Assembly (NCBI GenBank): GCA_013289045.1
Contig: JABDAU010000031.1
Span: 1-41,781 of the forward strand
From: Bacteroidota bacterium
Lineage (GTDB): Bacteria; Bacteroidota; Bacteroidia; Sphingobacteriales; Sphingobacteriaceae
Direction of reading: 5' to 3'
DNA: 41,781 bases
Notes under the pieces: model-generated
Databases searched by the model: none
Told to the model about the DNA's origin: nothing
The model's input: the letters and a program-made list of their open reading frames with translations, nothing else
In this document: positions 24,715 through 40,937 of the stretch, one piece after another
Numbering within the stretch: the stretch's first letter is position 1
Layout of the letters: the number at the start of each line of letters is the position of its first letter
Translations under genes and position numbers: made by a program

Positions 24715-24768
24715 TGTTACAATTTACCGAATTCAAAACCGAACAGCCTGATGTTCGATTTTGTAACA
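24715..24768. promoter_or_regulatory. Nested inverted repeats upstream of the XRE regulator
   Basis: Outer arms TGTTACAA (24715-24722) and TTGTAACA (24761-24768) are perfect. Inside, AAAACCGAACA (24735-24745) and TGTTCGATTTT (24752-24762) match with one mismatch around a 6-nt loop. The position, 40-93 nt before the regulator start, suits an operator or the target of a dimer pair. The remaining part of this 313-nt intergenic region (to 24988) has a GCAAAT/ATTTGC repeat near 24782-24797, but no gene that I can support. Confidence 0.5.
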
Positions 24769-24988
24769 ATAGTTGGTGTAAGCAAATCGCTATTTGCTAT
24801 GTAATAATGAATAAGTTAATACGGTCAAGTGTTCCAGAACGATTGGTTTGCCATTTTTGGAACGAGGTGGTCAATGGCCCTGGAATATCTACTCACGTTA
24901 ACCACAGCAGGTATAACACAGTTAAGACGCCAACCCAGTGTTTGCCGGTAATCAGACCTATTTTTGTTTTTGATCTCATGGTAAGTAT

Positions 24989-27217
24989 TTAAAATATCAC
25001 CTTTTGGCTATCTCCCTTTTTAAGGGCCAGTAAGTTTACAACCTTATCCCCATATCGTACCTTGCAAACAGTTCCGTTTACATTATGTATCGTGGCGGAA
25101 ACGAGCTTATTATTTTTCCAGGACATATCTATTTCAAAACCGCCCCTTGCCCTCAATCCGGTCACAGTACCTGTTTCCCAGTCGGATGGCAGCGCAGGCA
25201 ATAAATTTATTTCTCCTTCATGGCTCTGCATCAGCATTTCGGCTATCGCGGCGGTCATGCCAAAGTTGCCGTCCATCTGCATGGGCGGATGAAGACCAAA
25301 AAGATTTAAACAACTATTGCGGCCTTTAAAAAATTGCTTCAGCATGTTATGTGCATCTTCGGCATCATGCAGGCGGGCATATAGTGCAGTGCGCCAGGCA
25401 AACGACCATTCGCGCACATCACCGATTGGGCCGCGGGCGTCTAACGAAACCTTTGCTGCTTTGGCCAGTGCAGGTGTTTTAGCAATGCTTACCTGCCGCC
25501 CAGGGAAGACCGCAAACAAATTGCTGGTGTGCCGGTGATGATCATTCGGGTCGTCTTTGTCATCCATCCACTCTTGTAATTGCCCCCATTTACCTATTTT
25601 AGGGCCAACAAGTTTATCCCGCATAGCAGCAATCTTTATACCGTAAACTCTATCAATGCCAAGTGCTGCGGCTGCGTCTACATAGTTATTGAAAAGGTCC
25701 CATACTATTTGCTGATTATAGCTCACTCCATCTTCTGTAGGGCCGTGCTCCGGCGACCAACCATCGGGTACCACCAGGCGGCCATCCGGAAGACTTTTCA
25801 AATGGTCTTCCCAAAACTCGCAGATCTCTTTCATTATCGGGTAGGCAGTAGTCTTCAAATATTGTTTGTCCTGCCCGAATGCATAATGTTCCCATAACTG
25901 CTGACAATACCATGCGTTAGCAGTTTTATCCCATTTCCAGTCGGAATGCCCATAAATATTGTGTGAAGTACGGAGCGCAAAGCCTCTTAGAGTAGGCTGG
26001 CCCGTCGGTGTGTTAAGCTCTTCTGCGGTTGTTGTAGCCTTTCGCCATGGCACTAACTGGCTTTTGATCAGGCTAAAAAACGGAAGGCTGCACTCTGGCA
26101 TATTTGCAGGTTCTGACGGCCAATAATTCATTTCAACATTGATATTATCGTGATAGTCGCTTCCCCATGCTGCATTGTTGCTGTCATTCCAAAGGCCCTG
26201 CAGATTAGCAGGTAGTCCGCCTGGTCTTGAAGAAGAAATAAGGAGATATCTGCCATACTGAAAAAGCAACGCTTCCAACTCCGGATCGGTAGTTACTGCA
26301 GCATCCGTTTTACGCAGATCCGTAGCTTTTTCTTTCTGCTGCGCTGACGATTGCCCCAGATTTAACTGAACCCTATTAAACAAAGATTGAAAATCCTTTA
26401 TATGTTCGATCTTAAGTGATGAATAGCGTTTGGAAGATGCTGCACTTATCTGCCGTGCCAGACGTGGCCCCGGAGCAGCTCCCATATATTTTTTTTCATA
26501 ATCAAAAATGTAATTGGTTCCTGCTGCAATTAGAATGGTAAGGCTGTCACAACCCGAAAAAATCAATTTATCGCTTTCTGTTTTCACCGAGCCGCCAGCA
26601 TTTAATATTTTTATGTGGCTCTCATACTGGAGGCCATTATTTAAAACGCCCGTTGCTATAAGCTCGTTTCCCTGGTTGCTTATGGTTTTGGCTCCATGCA
26701 TATCATTTAGCTCCATGCTGCCCGTATATGCGCCGGGTTTGCTTGCGGTTAAATGCACAATAATGAGCTGCGCTGGATTACTGGCAAAGTATTCGCGGCT
26801 ATAGCTTGTACCGTTTAGGGTGTAATTCACATGTGCGGTAGCTTCGGCAAGATAAAGGTCACGACGGTAATTATTTACAGTTTCATGCCCTGGCAAATTG
26901 ATAAATATACTTGCAAGTGTTTGATACGACCCTTCAACTTTTTCGTCGCCTGTCCATAAACTCACATCATTTAATACAAGCCGCTCCCTGGCCGTCTCGC
27001 CGAATATCAGGCTCCCAATTCGGCCATTCCCGATTGCCAGGGTCTCGTTCATAGCGGTTGCGTCCGGAAATTTTCCTGCCAGTTTTGCCGGTTCCTGATA
27101 CCATAGCGTTAAGTTTGTTGCATCGGCAACTGTTCTTTCTGATGGCGTTTGCGACCTGCCTGTATTGAAAGCCATTAGGCAAATAAGTACTGGAAGTAAC
27201 AATTTAAAATTTTTCAT
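24989..27217 (-). CDS. GH95 family alpha-L-fucosidase (or alpha-L-galactosidase)
   Basis: A 742-residue secreted enzyme with a signal peptide ([20 protein letters not shown]...). The N-terminal GH95 domain is shown by [24 protein letters not shown] and [11 protein letters not shown]. The catalytic (alpha/alpha)6 barrel contains [26 protein letters not shown] with the conserved Asn residues, and [13 protein letters not shown] with the probable general-acid Glu. GH95 enzymes invert and release terminal alpha-1,2-L-fucose, as on xyloglucan side chains. A usual HRHTSHL motif reads HRHTSNL here. It is the last gene of the utilisation locus, 95 nt after the GH2 gene. Partner enzymes suggest fucogalactoxyloglucan as the substrate. 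Confidence 0.9.
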   Translation of the reverse strand: MKNFKLLLPVLICLMAFNTGRSQTPSERTVADATNLTLWYQEPAKLAGKFPDATAMNETLAIGNGRIGSLIFGETARERLVLNDVSLWTGDEKVEGSYQTLASIFINLPGHETVNNYRRDLYLAEATAHVNYTLNGTSYSREYFASNPAQLIIVHLTASKPGAYTGSMELNDMHGAKTISNQGNELIATGVLNNGLQYESHIKILNAGGSVKTESDKLIFSGCDSLTILIAAGTNYIFDYEKKYMGAAPGPRLARQISAASSKRYSSLKIEHIKDFQSLFNRVQLNLGQSSAQQKEKATDLRKTDAAVTTDPELEALLFQYGRYLLISSSRPGGLPANLQGLWNDSNNAAWGSDYHDNINVEMNYWPSEPANMPECSLPFFSLIKSQLVPWRKATTTAEELNTPTGQPTLRGFALRTSHNIYGHSDWKWDKTANAWYCQQLWEHYAFGQDKQYLKTTAYPIMKEICEFWEDHLKSLPDGRLVVPDGWSPEHGPTEDGVSYNQQIVWDLFNNYVDAAAALGIDRVYGIKIAAMRDKLVGPKIGKWGQLQEWMDDKDDPNDHHRHTSNLFAVFPGRQVSIAKTPALAKAAKVSLDARGPIGDVREWSFAWRTALYARLHDAEDAHNMLKQFFKGRNSCLNLFGLHPPMQMDGNFGMTAAIAEMLMQSHEGEINLLPALPSDWETGTVTGLRARGGFEIDMSWKNNKLVSATIHNVNGTVCKVRYGDKVVNLLALKKGDSQKVIF

Positions 27218-27312
27218 TTTATCTGATTAAATTAATCTGCTATAGTTGGAGTTTAGGATTAATACATTTTATTCTATGAATTAATGCAAATAATTGTAGT
27301 TAGCAACTAAGT

Positions 27313-32939
<5,627 letters not shown>

Positions 32940-33093
32940 TTATTTAAGCAAACAGGATTATTAGGTTGGTAACATTTTGTTTTGAAGGTTAGGCCAATAA
33001 AATAGCCTGAATTACACCCGGTTCTCAAGAAAATTATTTTCAGACCTTAGCTTTAAAATGCATTAGGGCTCACTTTAGGTTTGACGCGCATCG

Positions 33094-35883
33094 TCATTTA
33101 TTTAGGTTTCTAAAATCAAACCACAGGCTTCCTTTTATTGAGGAATAGTTCATTTGTATGTTTTTTTGGCTTTGCGGGCCTAATTTTTCGGGGGATTGGA
33201 ATTTGGTACCCATAGGGCTGATTGCATCCATGAAACCAATATTTCCATCGGGGAAAGGCGGGCTGGTGTTGTTATTAGTTGCTGCAACTGGTTTTTCAGG
33301 CTTCAACATTTGGAAAAACATTCCTTTCTGCGTGGCATAAACCGTGAATGGCGATTCTTTATTTTCAATGGTTACCCAATATACATCAGCATGATAACCT
33401 TTAAATTCCGGATAATTCCAACTCTCGCCGGTGATAGTATTGTTATAGTCTTTATGCCAAACGCCAAATCGCTGGCCTTTAAGCCTGTTCTTCCATACCC
33501 TATATGGCCCACGCCCTTCCCACTTCATACCGGTTACATTTTCTTCCGGGTAGTTAAATGTAATTCCCATAAAATCTGTTTCGCCATGCACAGCATATTG
33601 ATAGTCAAGCTTAACTGGTTTTCCTGGTGTAAAAGTCCATCTGACTGTAAAAAGAGGGCCTCCTTCGTATATCGGTTCAACAATCAAATCCACGCCTGAT
33701 TCAAAGTGCCTGAGCTGTTTAAGGGTATGTTTCACGCCAGCCTCAACCGGGCCGTCGGAAAGGGATATTACAGCTTTGGCGTTAATTACTTTTTCAAGAG
33801 TACCGGTATTTTTACTAAAATAGTAGCTTATTCCATCAGCTTTTACAACCAGTGCTGAGTCAATTTCAGTTGTTTCAATCTTAGATGACGGCTTCACAAC
33901 GAATTTACGTATGGCTTCGCCGGGCGATCTGATCGACCAGCTCCATGTGAATATTTCTTTTTTAAAGTGATCATAAGCCGTTAAATATAAAACATCACTA
34001 TTTTTCCAATTTGCCGGGAGGTTAAGTTGTAAATAGCCTTTCTCGCCGGGCTCAAGTGAAGATGCAGTTTTCCCGCGGGCATCTGTTTTATATTTAATAT
34101 TGGCATCAAGCGGTGAAGCAAGGGAGATCAATTTCCACTCAAAGCTGCATTGTGACAGATTGGTATAGATATATTTGTTTTCGATTAAAAGTTTACCATC
34201 AAAGTTTTGTGGCAACTCCTTTATTTCAATCTGCACCGGCGACCATATTTCCTTAATGGTAAAATAGCTTGCCTCCTTTTCACGATGAGGACCTAATATA
34301 CCATCGGGGGCTTGATTGCCCTGGATGTCGATCTCACCGTTTCTGTCTGTACGGGCAACACCTTCATCAAATAACGACCATAAAAAACCTCCCGCGCCAT
34401 ATGGGTGCTTTAGTATAAGGCTCCAGAAATCATCTAAACCAGATCCTTGCCCACCGTCTTCTAACCCATGCATAAATTCAGTTGGGAAAAACACCTCCTT
34501 TCCATAAAGCACCGAGTTTTCCACGTAATTATAATCGGGGTAATGCTTGTTATCCGTCCCGTTAAATTTCTCCCAGGGATGGATAACAAGCCGATTTTGT
34601 GGATCATACTTCGCAAATTCACTGTCAAGACCAGTGTTCCAGCCACCTTCGTTTCCGTTGTCCCATATAACAATTGAAGGGTGGTTTACATCGCGCACAA
34701 CTAATTCCTTTACCAGTTTGCGGCCTACAACCGTATCATATTTTGCCTGCCATCCGGTTAATTCGTCCAAAACAAAAAGCCCCAGAGAATCGCATACATC
34801 TAAAAAATGCTGGTCGGGCGGGTAATGCGACATTCTAACGGCATTCATATTCATTCCTTTCATCAGCGATACGTCCATAATACTGATGTCTTTACTCAAT
34901 GTTCTTCCCGTTTCCGGCCATTCGCTATGCCGGCATACCCCTTTAAATATGACTTTTTTGTCGTTTACATAAAATCCGTCATGAAGTTTTAGCTCAACTG
35001 TCCGAAAACCGAAACGCTGTTTCATTCTGTGAATAACCCCATTCGGGCCCGTCAGGGAAACCGCCAGGTTGTACAAATTTGGTGATTCAGCATTCCATGG
35101 TAGTATTCCTTTAACTTGCTGGTGCAACGTTACTTTTTGCTGGCCGGCAGTTGCTTTTACAGTAAATGGCAGACCTATAGGCTGACCGTTAAGTTTCTGA
35201 ACTTGTGCGGTTATACTGTTATTACTGCCAATGTTGGCAGTATAGACATCCAGATTTAGTGTACCATTTGCTTTCGAATCAATGGCTATTCTGTCAATAA
35301 AAGTTTTAGGAACAATTTCGAGATATACAGGACGAAAAATCCCCCCAAATTGCCAAAAATCAGCTTTTCGCTCAGCCTTATTAACTGATTCATTGGCTGA
35401 TCTTTTACTCACGGTAACTTCTAATAAATTATCGGCGCCATAATTCAGTAGTTTGGTTATATCATATTTAAACCGATAAAAGCCTCCCTGGTGAACCGGT
35501 CCGGCTAATTGTCCATTAATTTTCACTTCAGTTTCAGTCATCGATGCCTCGAAAACGATAAAGATGGTTTTGCCTGAAGTTGATGCAGGGACTTTAAAAT
35601 TATACTTGTATTTGCCTTGCTCACTTGGGTTTTTTGTATCCGTGAAATAATTATAGGTACCAAATCCCTGTTGTTCCCAATTGGATGGAACCTGTATCTT
35701 ACTCCAGGACCCACTTTTCATTCCGGTATTTATTAAGAAGTCCCAGGCAACAGTGTGATCCTTATCTGGTCCTGAAAGGTATTGGTAACGGGTATCCTGC
35801 GCAGTGGCCTTTGAGGCAGAAGCCAAGCATAAAAATGCGATAATTAAAGCAATGGCATTTATGTGTAACGTATATAATTTCAT
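33094..35883 (-). CDS. GH2 family glycoside hydrolase, specificity not assigned
   Basis: A 929-residue secreted enzyme with a signal peptide (ending SASKATAQ), an N-terminal jelly-roll domain (VFEASMTETEVKINGQLAGP), immunoglobulin-like domain (RFGFRTVELKLHDGFYVNDK) and TIM barrel. The acid/base Glu is in IWDNGNEGGWN and the probable nucleophile Glu in FFPTEFMHGLEDGG. The C-terminal third resembles the bgal_small domain (GMKWEGRGPYRVWKNRLKG). It differs from LacZ in both catalytic loops, so beta-galactosidase, beta-glucuronidase or alpha-L-arabinopyranosidase are all possible. It is the first enzyme gene after susD, 88 nt apart with a hairpin in the gap. Confidence 0.88.
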   Translation of the reverse strand: MKLYTLHINAIALIIAFLCLASASKATAQDTRYQYLSGPDKDHTVAWDFLINTGMKSGSWSKIQVPSNWEQQGFGTYNYFTDTKNPSEQGKYKYNFKVPASTSGKTIFIVFEASMTETEVKINGQLAGPVHQGGFYRFKYDITKLLNYGADNLLEVTVSKRSANESVNKAERKADFWQFGGIFRPVYLEIVPKTFIDRIAIDSKANGTLNLDVYTANIGSNNSITAQVQKLNGQPIGLPFTVKATAGQQKVTLHQQVKGILPWNAESPNLYNLAVSLTGPNGVIHRMKQRFGFRTVELKLHDGFYVNDKKVIFKGVCRHSEWPETGRTLSKDISIMDVSLMKGMNMNAVRMSHYPPDQHFLDVCDSLGLFVLDELTGWQAKYDTVVGRKLVKELVVRDVNHPSIVIWDNGNEGGWNTGLDSEFAKYDPQNRLVIHPWEKFNGTDNKHYPDYNYVENSVLYGKEVFFPTEFMHGLEDGGQGSGLDDFWSLILKHPYGAGGFLWSLFDEGVARTDRNGEIDIQGNQAPDGILGPHREKEASYFTIKEIWSPVQIEIKELPQNFDGKLLIENKYIYTNLSQCSFEWKLISLASPLDANIKYKTDARGKTASSLEPGEKGYLQLNLPANWKNSDVLYLTAYDHFKKEIFTWSWSIRSPGEAIRKFVVKPSSKIETTEIDSALVVKADGISYYFSKNTGTLEKVINAKAVISLSDGPVEAGVKHTLKQLRHFESGVDLIVEPIYEGGPLFTVRWTFTPGKPVKLDYQYAVHGETDFMGITFNYPEENVTGMKWEGRGPYRVWKNRLKGQRFGVWHKDYNNTITGESWNYPEFKGYHADVYWVTIENKESPFTVYATQKGMFFQMLKPEKPVAATNNNTSPPFPDGNIGFMDAISPMGTKFQSPEKLGPQSQKNIQMNYSSIKGSLWFDFRNLNK

Positions 35884-35907
35884 AGAGGTAGCTTCTTGTA
35901 AATTGAT

Positions 35908-35942
35908 AAATAGCCGCCGGGTTTCGGGCCAGACGGCTATTT
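35908..35942. terminator. Hairpin between susD and the first GH gene
   Basis: AAATAGCCG (35908-35916) and CGGCTATTT (35934-35942) form a perfect 9-bp stem with a 17-nt loop in the 88-nt susD-GH2 gap. On the minus strand it is followed by TTTATC. It could partly end transcription or protect the susCD message, so that binding proteins are made in excess over enzymes. Confidence 0.55.
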
Positions 35943-35971
35943 GCGATAACCTATTTTTAATGTATAAAATT

Positions 35972-37705
35972 TTAATAACCAGGATTTTGTACCATAGCAG
36001 GCGCTTTGCTTATTTCGCTGGTTTGTATCGGCAATAGGTAATTCCTTTCGTTAAAAGAGTGCGTCCAATGCGAAAGAACAACCTGATAGGTAAATGTTCC
36101 GTCAGCATTTTTTGTGATTTGCATTAATTTATTGGGGCCATTTTGAGTAACCATCGCAATTTTCCACCTGCGCACATCGTCCCAACGGGTATTTTCGTAC
36201 ATCAGTTCAATGTGTCTTTCATTTTGAATAAATGCCCGCATCGTCGCAACGTCCATATTAGCGGCCATACCATAATTGCCATCTGTACCTGGCGCTATAC
36301 CCGCTCTTGCCCGGATTTGCCGCAGAGCAGGATACGCCAGTGCCGTTTGTCCGGTTTCATTAATGGCCTCTGCATAAATAAGTAATATCTCGGCATAACG
36401 TAACAGCGGCCATCCTCTGTTTGTATTGCCGGGGCTATTGCCATTTAAGGTTGCATCGCACATTTTTCTTGAATAATATCCTGATGGGCCGGTTGTAGCC
36501 GAATTATACACAAACCCATCAGTAGCTGCACCAACATAGGTATATACAGGAATAATGGAATTGGTTGATAAATTATAATAGGGCGCGCCGTTATAAATGA
36601 TGGAATAACCAAACCTTGGATCGCGGTTAACATACGGGTTGGTCGGGTCATACCCGGATGTTGGGTCTGTTATTGCCTTTCCATTATTCATCGGGAAAGC
36701 TTCGGCGAGCGTTTCTGTTGGCGTTCCGTAATGAGAGCCTCCCCGCGTGCCGCAAAGGTAAAATGCTTCAAAATCTTTATTGGCAAAGCGATTATGGTAA
36801 TAGATATACTCAGAATTCATTCTTTGCAGAAACATATTATAAAATCCGTAGCCCGGTGCTGTACTGTTATCAACCACTAACGAATAAGTGCCTGATTGTA
36901 TAACGGCATTAGCGGCATCGGCAGCAGCTTGCCAGCGGGCAACGCTATAAGTAGGATATCCTGCTGCTGCTGCAATTGTTGCGGAAGGGTTCAAACCCGG
37001 ATAAGTATTACCATTAAATAACGGGCTGGCTGCAAAGAGCAGCAATTTCGCCTTTACAGCCATGGCGGCACCCTTGGTTACACGGCCGTAATCATTTCCC
37101 TGGTAACTTACAGGTAAAATGGTAGCAGCAGCATCCAATTCGTTTGACACATAGGTAACGCAATCGGCAAATGTACTCCGGGGCAGGTTTACCACATCGG
37201 TAATAGTATACACTTTATCCCCTATTAGAGGTACGCCGCCAAAATTAATTAGCAGGTTATAATAATACCAGGCGCGTAAAAACCGCGCTTCGCCGGATAC
37301 CCTTGTTTGCGTTGCTTTACTTAATGGAGTAGTGGGTAATTTTGAAAGTAAAAGGTTCACACTCCTGATATCCATCCAGGGAGTTACCCAAACTTCGTTA
37401 AACCCCGGCACAGTTGCAGCTGTGTAATTTGATGAATATAGAATTACAGGACGACGAGCCGGATTTGATAAACTGAATTCAGAATCGTCCGTAGCTTGCT
37501 CCTGGGCCCCGTTTTCCCACCTGGTTTTATAAAAGGCAAACCCTTCGTCATCATAAATACGGGTTAAAAAGCTTATGGTGTTCACACTATCAGAAAAGAC
37601 AGTATTAACATTAAGCGCATTATTGGTTTTATTGTCCAAAAACGAACTCTTTTTACATGCCGAAAAAAGAATTATAGTCAGTAAAATAAGAAAAGTACTT
37701 TTCAT
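35972..37705 (-). CDS. SusD/RagB-family glycan-binding lipoprotein
   Basis: A 577-residue outer-membrane lipoprotein; the lipobox LFSAC places the lipidated Cys at residue 17. SusD features are an early SFLDNKTNNALN segment, repeated helices with ARFLRAWYYYNLLINFGGVPLI near residue 150, the RYAEILLIYAEAINETG helix, and a C-terminal RHIELMYENTRWDDVRRWK block followed by YLLPIQTSEI. It captures glycans at the surface and forms the lid of the SusC transporter encoded 11 nt upstream. It should bind the glycan attacked by the enzymes encoded downstream. Confidence 0.95.
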   Translation of the reverse strand: MKSTFLILLTIILFSACKKSSFLDNKTNNALNVNTVFSDSVNTISFLTRIYDDEGFAFYKTRWENGAQEQATDDSEFSLSNPARRPVILYSSNYTAATVPGFNEVWVTPWMDIRSVNLLLSKLPTTPLSKATQTRVSGEARFLRAWYYYNLLINFGGVPLIGDKVYTITDVVNLPRSTFADCVTYVSNELDAAATILPVSYQGNDYGRVTKGAAMAVKAKLLLFAASPLFNGNTYPGLNPSATIAAAAGYPTYSVARWQAAADAANAVIQSGTYSLVVDNSTAPGYGFYNMFLQRMNSEYIYYHNRFANKDFEAFYLCGTRGGSHYGTPTETLAEAFPMNNGKAITDPTSGYDPTNPYVNRDPRFGYSIIYNGAPYYNLSTNSIIPVYTYVGAATDGFVYNSATTGPSGYYSRKMCDATLNGNSPGNTNRGWPLLRYAEILLIYAEAINETGQTALAYPALRQIRARAGIAPGTDGNYGMAANMDVATMRAFIQNERHIELMYENTRWDDVRRWKIAMVTQNGPNKLMQITKNADGTFTYQVVLSHWTHSFNERNYLLPIQTSEISKAPAMVQNPGY

Positions 37706-37716
37706 AGTTTTATTAT

Positions 37717-40700
37717 TTAATTAAATGTCACACTTAAGCCTAAATTATAAATACGCTGAGGCGGATAGTTCTGTTCAGCAGTTCCATAAGTTGCTTCGGG
37801 GTCTAAAGCGTATTTACTAAATGCGTTTGACCATGTGATCAAATTATTGCCACTCATGTAAACTCGTAAACCCTGCAAACCAATTCGTTGAATCATTTTT
37901 GAAGGAAAACTATAACCAATTTCTGCTGTCCTTAAGCGCAGATAATTGCCTGATATAGCCCAAAAATCGGAAGGGTTTGATGGGTCGCTGATTGTACGCG
38001 TTGTAGTAAGGTAAGGGTACTTCGCATTATCGCCTAAGGCAGGCGTCCAGGCTTGTTCATGAATAGGTTGCAAATTGGCGGAAAATGCGCGAATAGCCTC
38101 TTCAGATCCGGCTATATCAAAATCTGTGGCGCCCTGAAATAAAGCACTGACAGTAAAACCCTTATAGCCAAACCCTACCTGAAAACCAAATGTATTTACG
38201 GGCGTATTGGTAATGTTGCGAACAGACTGATCTTTTGAATCAATAACACCATCGCCGTTTAAATCCTGATATTTTAAGTCGCCGGCCTTGGTAGTCCCGG
38301 ATGCAGCCTTGGCAACTGCCGGATTAGTTATATCAGCTGCCGTGTAAAAGCCCAGAAAATGATATAAGTTTAATGCTCCGATAGGATGACCGGTATAGGC
38401 CTGCCATGGATATTGTGTAGCCGCTTCATCCATAAAGAGGATTTTGCTTGTTACTTTTGAAAACGTGCCGCGGAAGTTATAACTAAAATCATTCCCAATA
38501 GTGTTATGATAATTAAGCTCTACCTCAAAGCCCCTGGTATTGGTTTTGCCCAGGTTAACAGGCGGTAATGTTTGGCCAAATATCGACGAAACTGTTCCAC
38601 GGTTAATCAACTGGTCGTAACGGTTGTAATTGAAAACGTCAGCTAAGCCGGTTAGCTTGCTGGCAAATAGCTCGTAATCAACACCAATATCAAGTTGCTT
38701 GCTTTTTTCCCAGGTAACATTGGCATTGGGCAAAGAGCCTTCCTGAATACCATTATTTGCCGGAAGAGTTACCCCGTTTGTTTCGCCAAACGAAATACCC
38801 TGATTTCCGCTGGTTGACGCACTCCCGCTACTGGGAACATAACTTTGCAGGTAAGCATAAGTAAAACCCGACGGAAGCGCATCAGAACCTACTAACCCAA
38901 ATGAGCCTCTTAACTTAAATTGATTAATAAAACTTAAATTATTCTTAAAAAATGGCTCTTCGGCAATATTATATGCTGCAGATACGGAAGGAAATAAACC
39001 AAAACGCTTACTTGCAACAAAACGGTCGGTACCGTTATAGGCGCCGCTAAAGGTTACAATATATTTTCTTTTGTAATCATACGTCACCCTGGCGGTAGTG
39101 CCCAGCGTATTGCTTGGCACAAAATTATAATTTGTATAATTTACGTCTGTAGATAATAAGCCTGTTGTATAACTTGATAAGCTATACAAAAGCAAAGCGT
39201 TAATATGATTATCTTTAAAGCTATGGTCATAGTTAAGATCCCCCTGGGCAGTCATTCTTCTTTGAGTTCCATAATATGGCGTAAAACCCGATCCTGTTGG
39301 CCCGTTAGGAATATAATTGGTGGTTAATTTTTCGAGCCTGTAAATATTTGCAAATGCAGGTGTATAGCTATTGGCAACGGGATCATAAATATAAGATGGC
39401 AGGTTTACACGTGTCAGGCTTTGAAAAGAAGTGTAATTACTGGTATAAGCCAGCACTGCTTTAGCACTTAAACCTTCGGTAATGAAATCCAGTTTTTGTG
39501 TTCCCTGGCTTGAAAGCACCATATTGTTCTCATTAGTACGATTGTAACCGTCTAAAGTTAAACGCTCAATAATGTTGGGCGTAACATAGTTGGTTTGACT
39601 TTCCTGAAAATTAGAGTACCCCCAACTGCCATCGGGGTTTTTTATGGGATAAGCATAAGGTGAGAGTGCCAGATAGCTGCCATACTCGCCAAATACATCA
39701 TCTTTATTGCCATTTGTTGAGGGGTAATACACATCGGGTGCGTTAACCTGCCCAATATTCCCATAAGCATCGATGCGTAGATCCAAATTCTTATTCGCTT
39801 TTATATCCAGGTTAGACCGGTAATTATATCGGTGATTGTAGTAATTCCCATCATAACCTTGCCCTGAGCTAAAATCATTGGTCATACCTCCCTGGTTAAT
39901 ATAACTGAGCGAAACAAAATATTTAACATTTTCGGTACCTCCCTGTATATCGAATGTGCTTTTGTATTGTGTGGAGAATTTTTTAAACAAAACATTATAC
40001 CAGTCTATGTTAGGATGCCCGTAAGGGTCCTTGCCATTTTGGAACAAAGTCAGATCTGCGTCAGTCCATCTGGGCGTTTGGCCGTCATTTGTATTTGCCT
40101 CATCAAGCAATAACGCCGTATGATAAGCATCAAGATATTTTGGCAAAATCGTTGCTTGTGACAATGCAAAATCATTCCGAAAAGATATACGTGCTTTACC
40201 CAATTTTCCACGACGGGTTGTTACCACAACAACACCGTTTGCGCCCTTAATACCGTATACGGATGTTTGTGAAGCATCCTTCAAAATTGTAACCGATTCT
40301 ACCTCATTAGGGTCGAGGTTTGTAAACTGATCGTATGAAAATTCAATATCATCAACAATAATCAAAGGGTTGTTAGCGCCTCCCAAAGAGCTTTGGCCCC
40401 TTATTAAAAACGATGCGCCATCTAACCCTGGCTGGCCTGTTCGTTGCTGTGTAATAAAGCCTGTTACGCGCCCTGCAAGTGTGTTCTGTAAACTCGGTGA
40501 CGGGTTTTCGCGAATCTGTTCCCCTGATACAGCACTTTGTGCTCCCGTAAGCGTTTTCTTTGACACAGTACCATAACCAACTACTACAACTTCGTTTAGG
40601 TCCTGTGGTGTTACTTCCATAGTAACGGTCACGGAGGTTTGTTTTCCGGTAATTTTCTCCTCTTTTGTCGAGTAGCCTATAAGTTTAAATATTAAAACGC

Positions 40701-40908
40701 CGCTTGTGCCTCTTAATGTTATCTTAAAATTTCCGTGCACATCCGTCGCAGCCCCGTTAGTTGGGATACCTTTTTCGCTTACTGAAACACCCGGTAGTGT
40801 ACCGTGTATGTCCTTTACAACTCCTTGTATCTGCATGCTTTGGGCACTAACAAACAACCCGGTCAGGCATAATACTATTGCTATACTAAAAAATTTGAGT
40901 TTTTTCAT
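37717..40908 (-). CDS. SusC/RagA-family TonB-linked outer-membrane transporter
   Basis: A protein of about 1063 residues. The frame reaches 40944, but ATG 40908 is preferred because a proper signal peptide starts there (MKKLKFFSIAIVLCLTGLFVSAQ). Next come a carboxypeptidase-like beta-sandwich (IQGVVKDIHGTLPGVSV to EEKITG), the TonB box region (NEVVVVGYGTVSKKTLTG), the plug (IRGQSSLGGANNPLIIVDD, ILKDASQTSVYGIKGANGV) and the barrel, ending PPQRIYNLGLSVTFN. It imports oligosaccharides with the SusD protein encoded directly downstream. No N-terminal STN signalling domain is visible, so it is probably not linked to an anti-sigma factor. The preceding susD ends 29 nt before this start. Confidence 0.95.
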   Translation of the reverse strand: MKKLKFFSIAIVLCLTGLFVSAQSMQIQGVVKDIHGTLPGVSVSEKGIPTNGAATDVHGNFKITLRGTSGVLIFKLIGYSTKEEKITGKQTSVTVTMEVTPQDLNEVVVVGYGTVSKKTLTGAQSAVSGEQIRENPSPSLQNTLAGRVTGFITQQRTGQPGLDGASFLIRGQSSLGGANNPLIIVDDIEFSYDQFTNLDPNEVESVTILKDASQTSVYGIKGANGVVVVTTRRGKLGKARISFRNDFALSQATILPKYLDAYHTALLLDEANTNDGQTPRWTDADLTLFQNGKDPYGHPNIDWYNVLFKKFSTQYKSTFDIQGGTENVKYFVSLSYINQGGMTNDFSSGQGYDGNYYNHRYNYRSNLDIKANKNLDLRIDAYGNIGQVNAPDVYYPSTNGNKDDVFGEYGSYLALSPYAYPIKNPDGSWGYSNFQESQTNYVTPNIIERLTLDGYNRTNENNMVLSSQGTQKLDFITEGLSAKAVLAYTSNYTSFQSLTRVNLPSYIYDPVANSYTPAFANIYRLEKLTTNYIPNGPTGSGFTPYYGTQRRMTAQGDLNYDHSFKDNHINALLLYSLSSYTTGLLSTDVNYTNYNFVPSNTLGTTARVTYDYKRKYIVTFSGAYNGTDRFVASKRFGLFPSVSAAYNIAEEPFFKNNLSFINQFKLRGSFGLVGSDALPSGFTYAYLQSYVPSSGSASTSGNQGISFGETNGVTLPANNGIQEGSLPNANVTWEKSKQLDIGVDYELFASKLTGLADVFNYNRYDQLINRGTVSSIFGQTLPPVNLGKTNTRGFEVELNYHNTIGNDFSYNFRGTFSKVTSKILFMDEAATQYPWQAYTGHPIGALNLYHFLGFYTAADITNPAVAKAASGTTKAGDLKYQDLNGDGVIDSKDQSVRNITNTPVNTFGFQVGFGYKGFTVSALFQGATDFDIAGSEEAIRAFSANLQPIHEQAWTPALGDNAKYPYLTTTRTISDPSNPSDFWAISGNYLRLRTAEIGYSFPSKMIQRIGLQGLRVYMSGNNLITWSNAFSKYALDPEATYGTAEQNYPPQRIYNLGLSVTFN

Positions 40909-40937
40909 TGTATACTTTTTTACAATTTTTAAATAGC

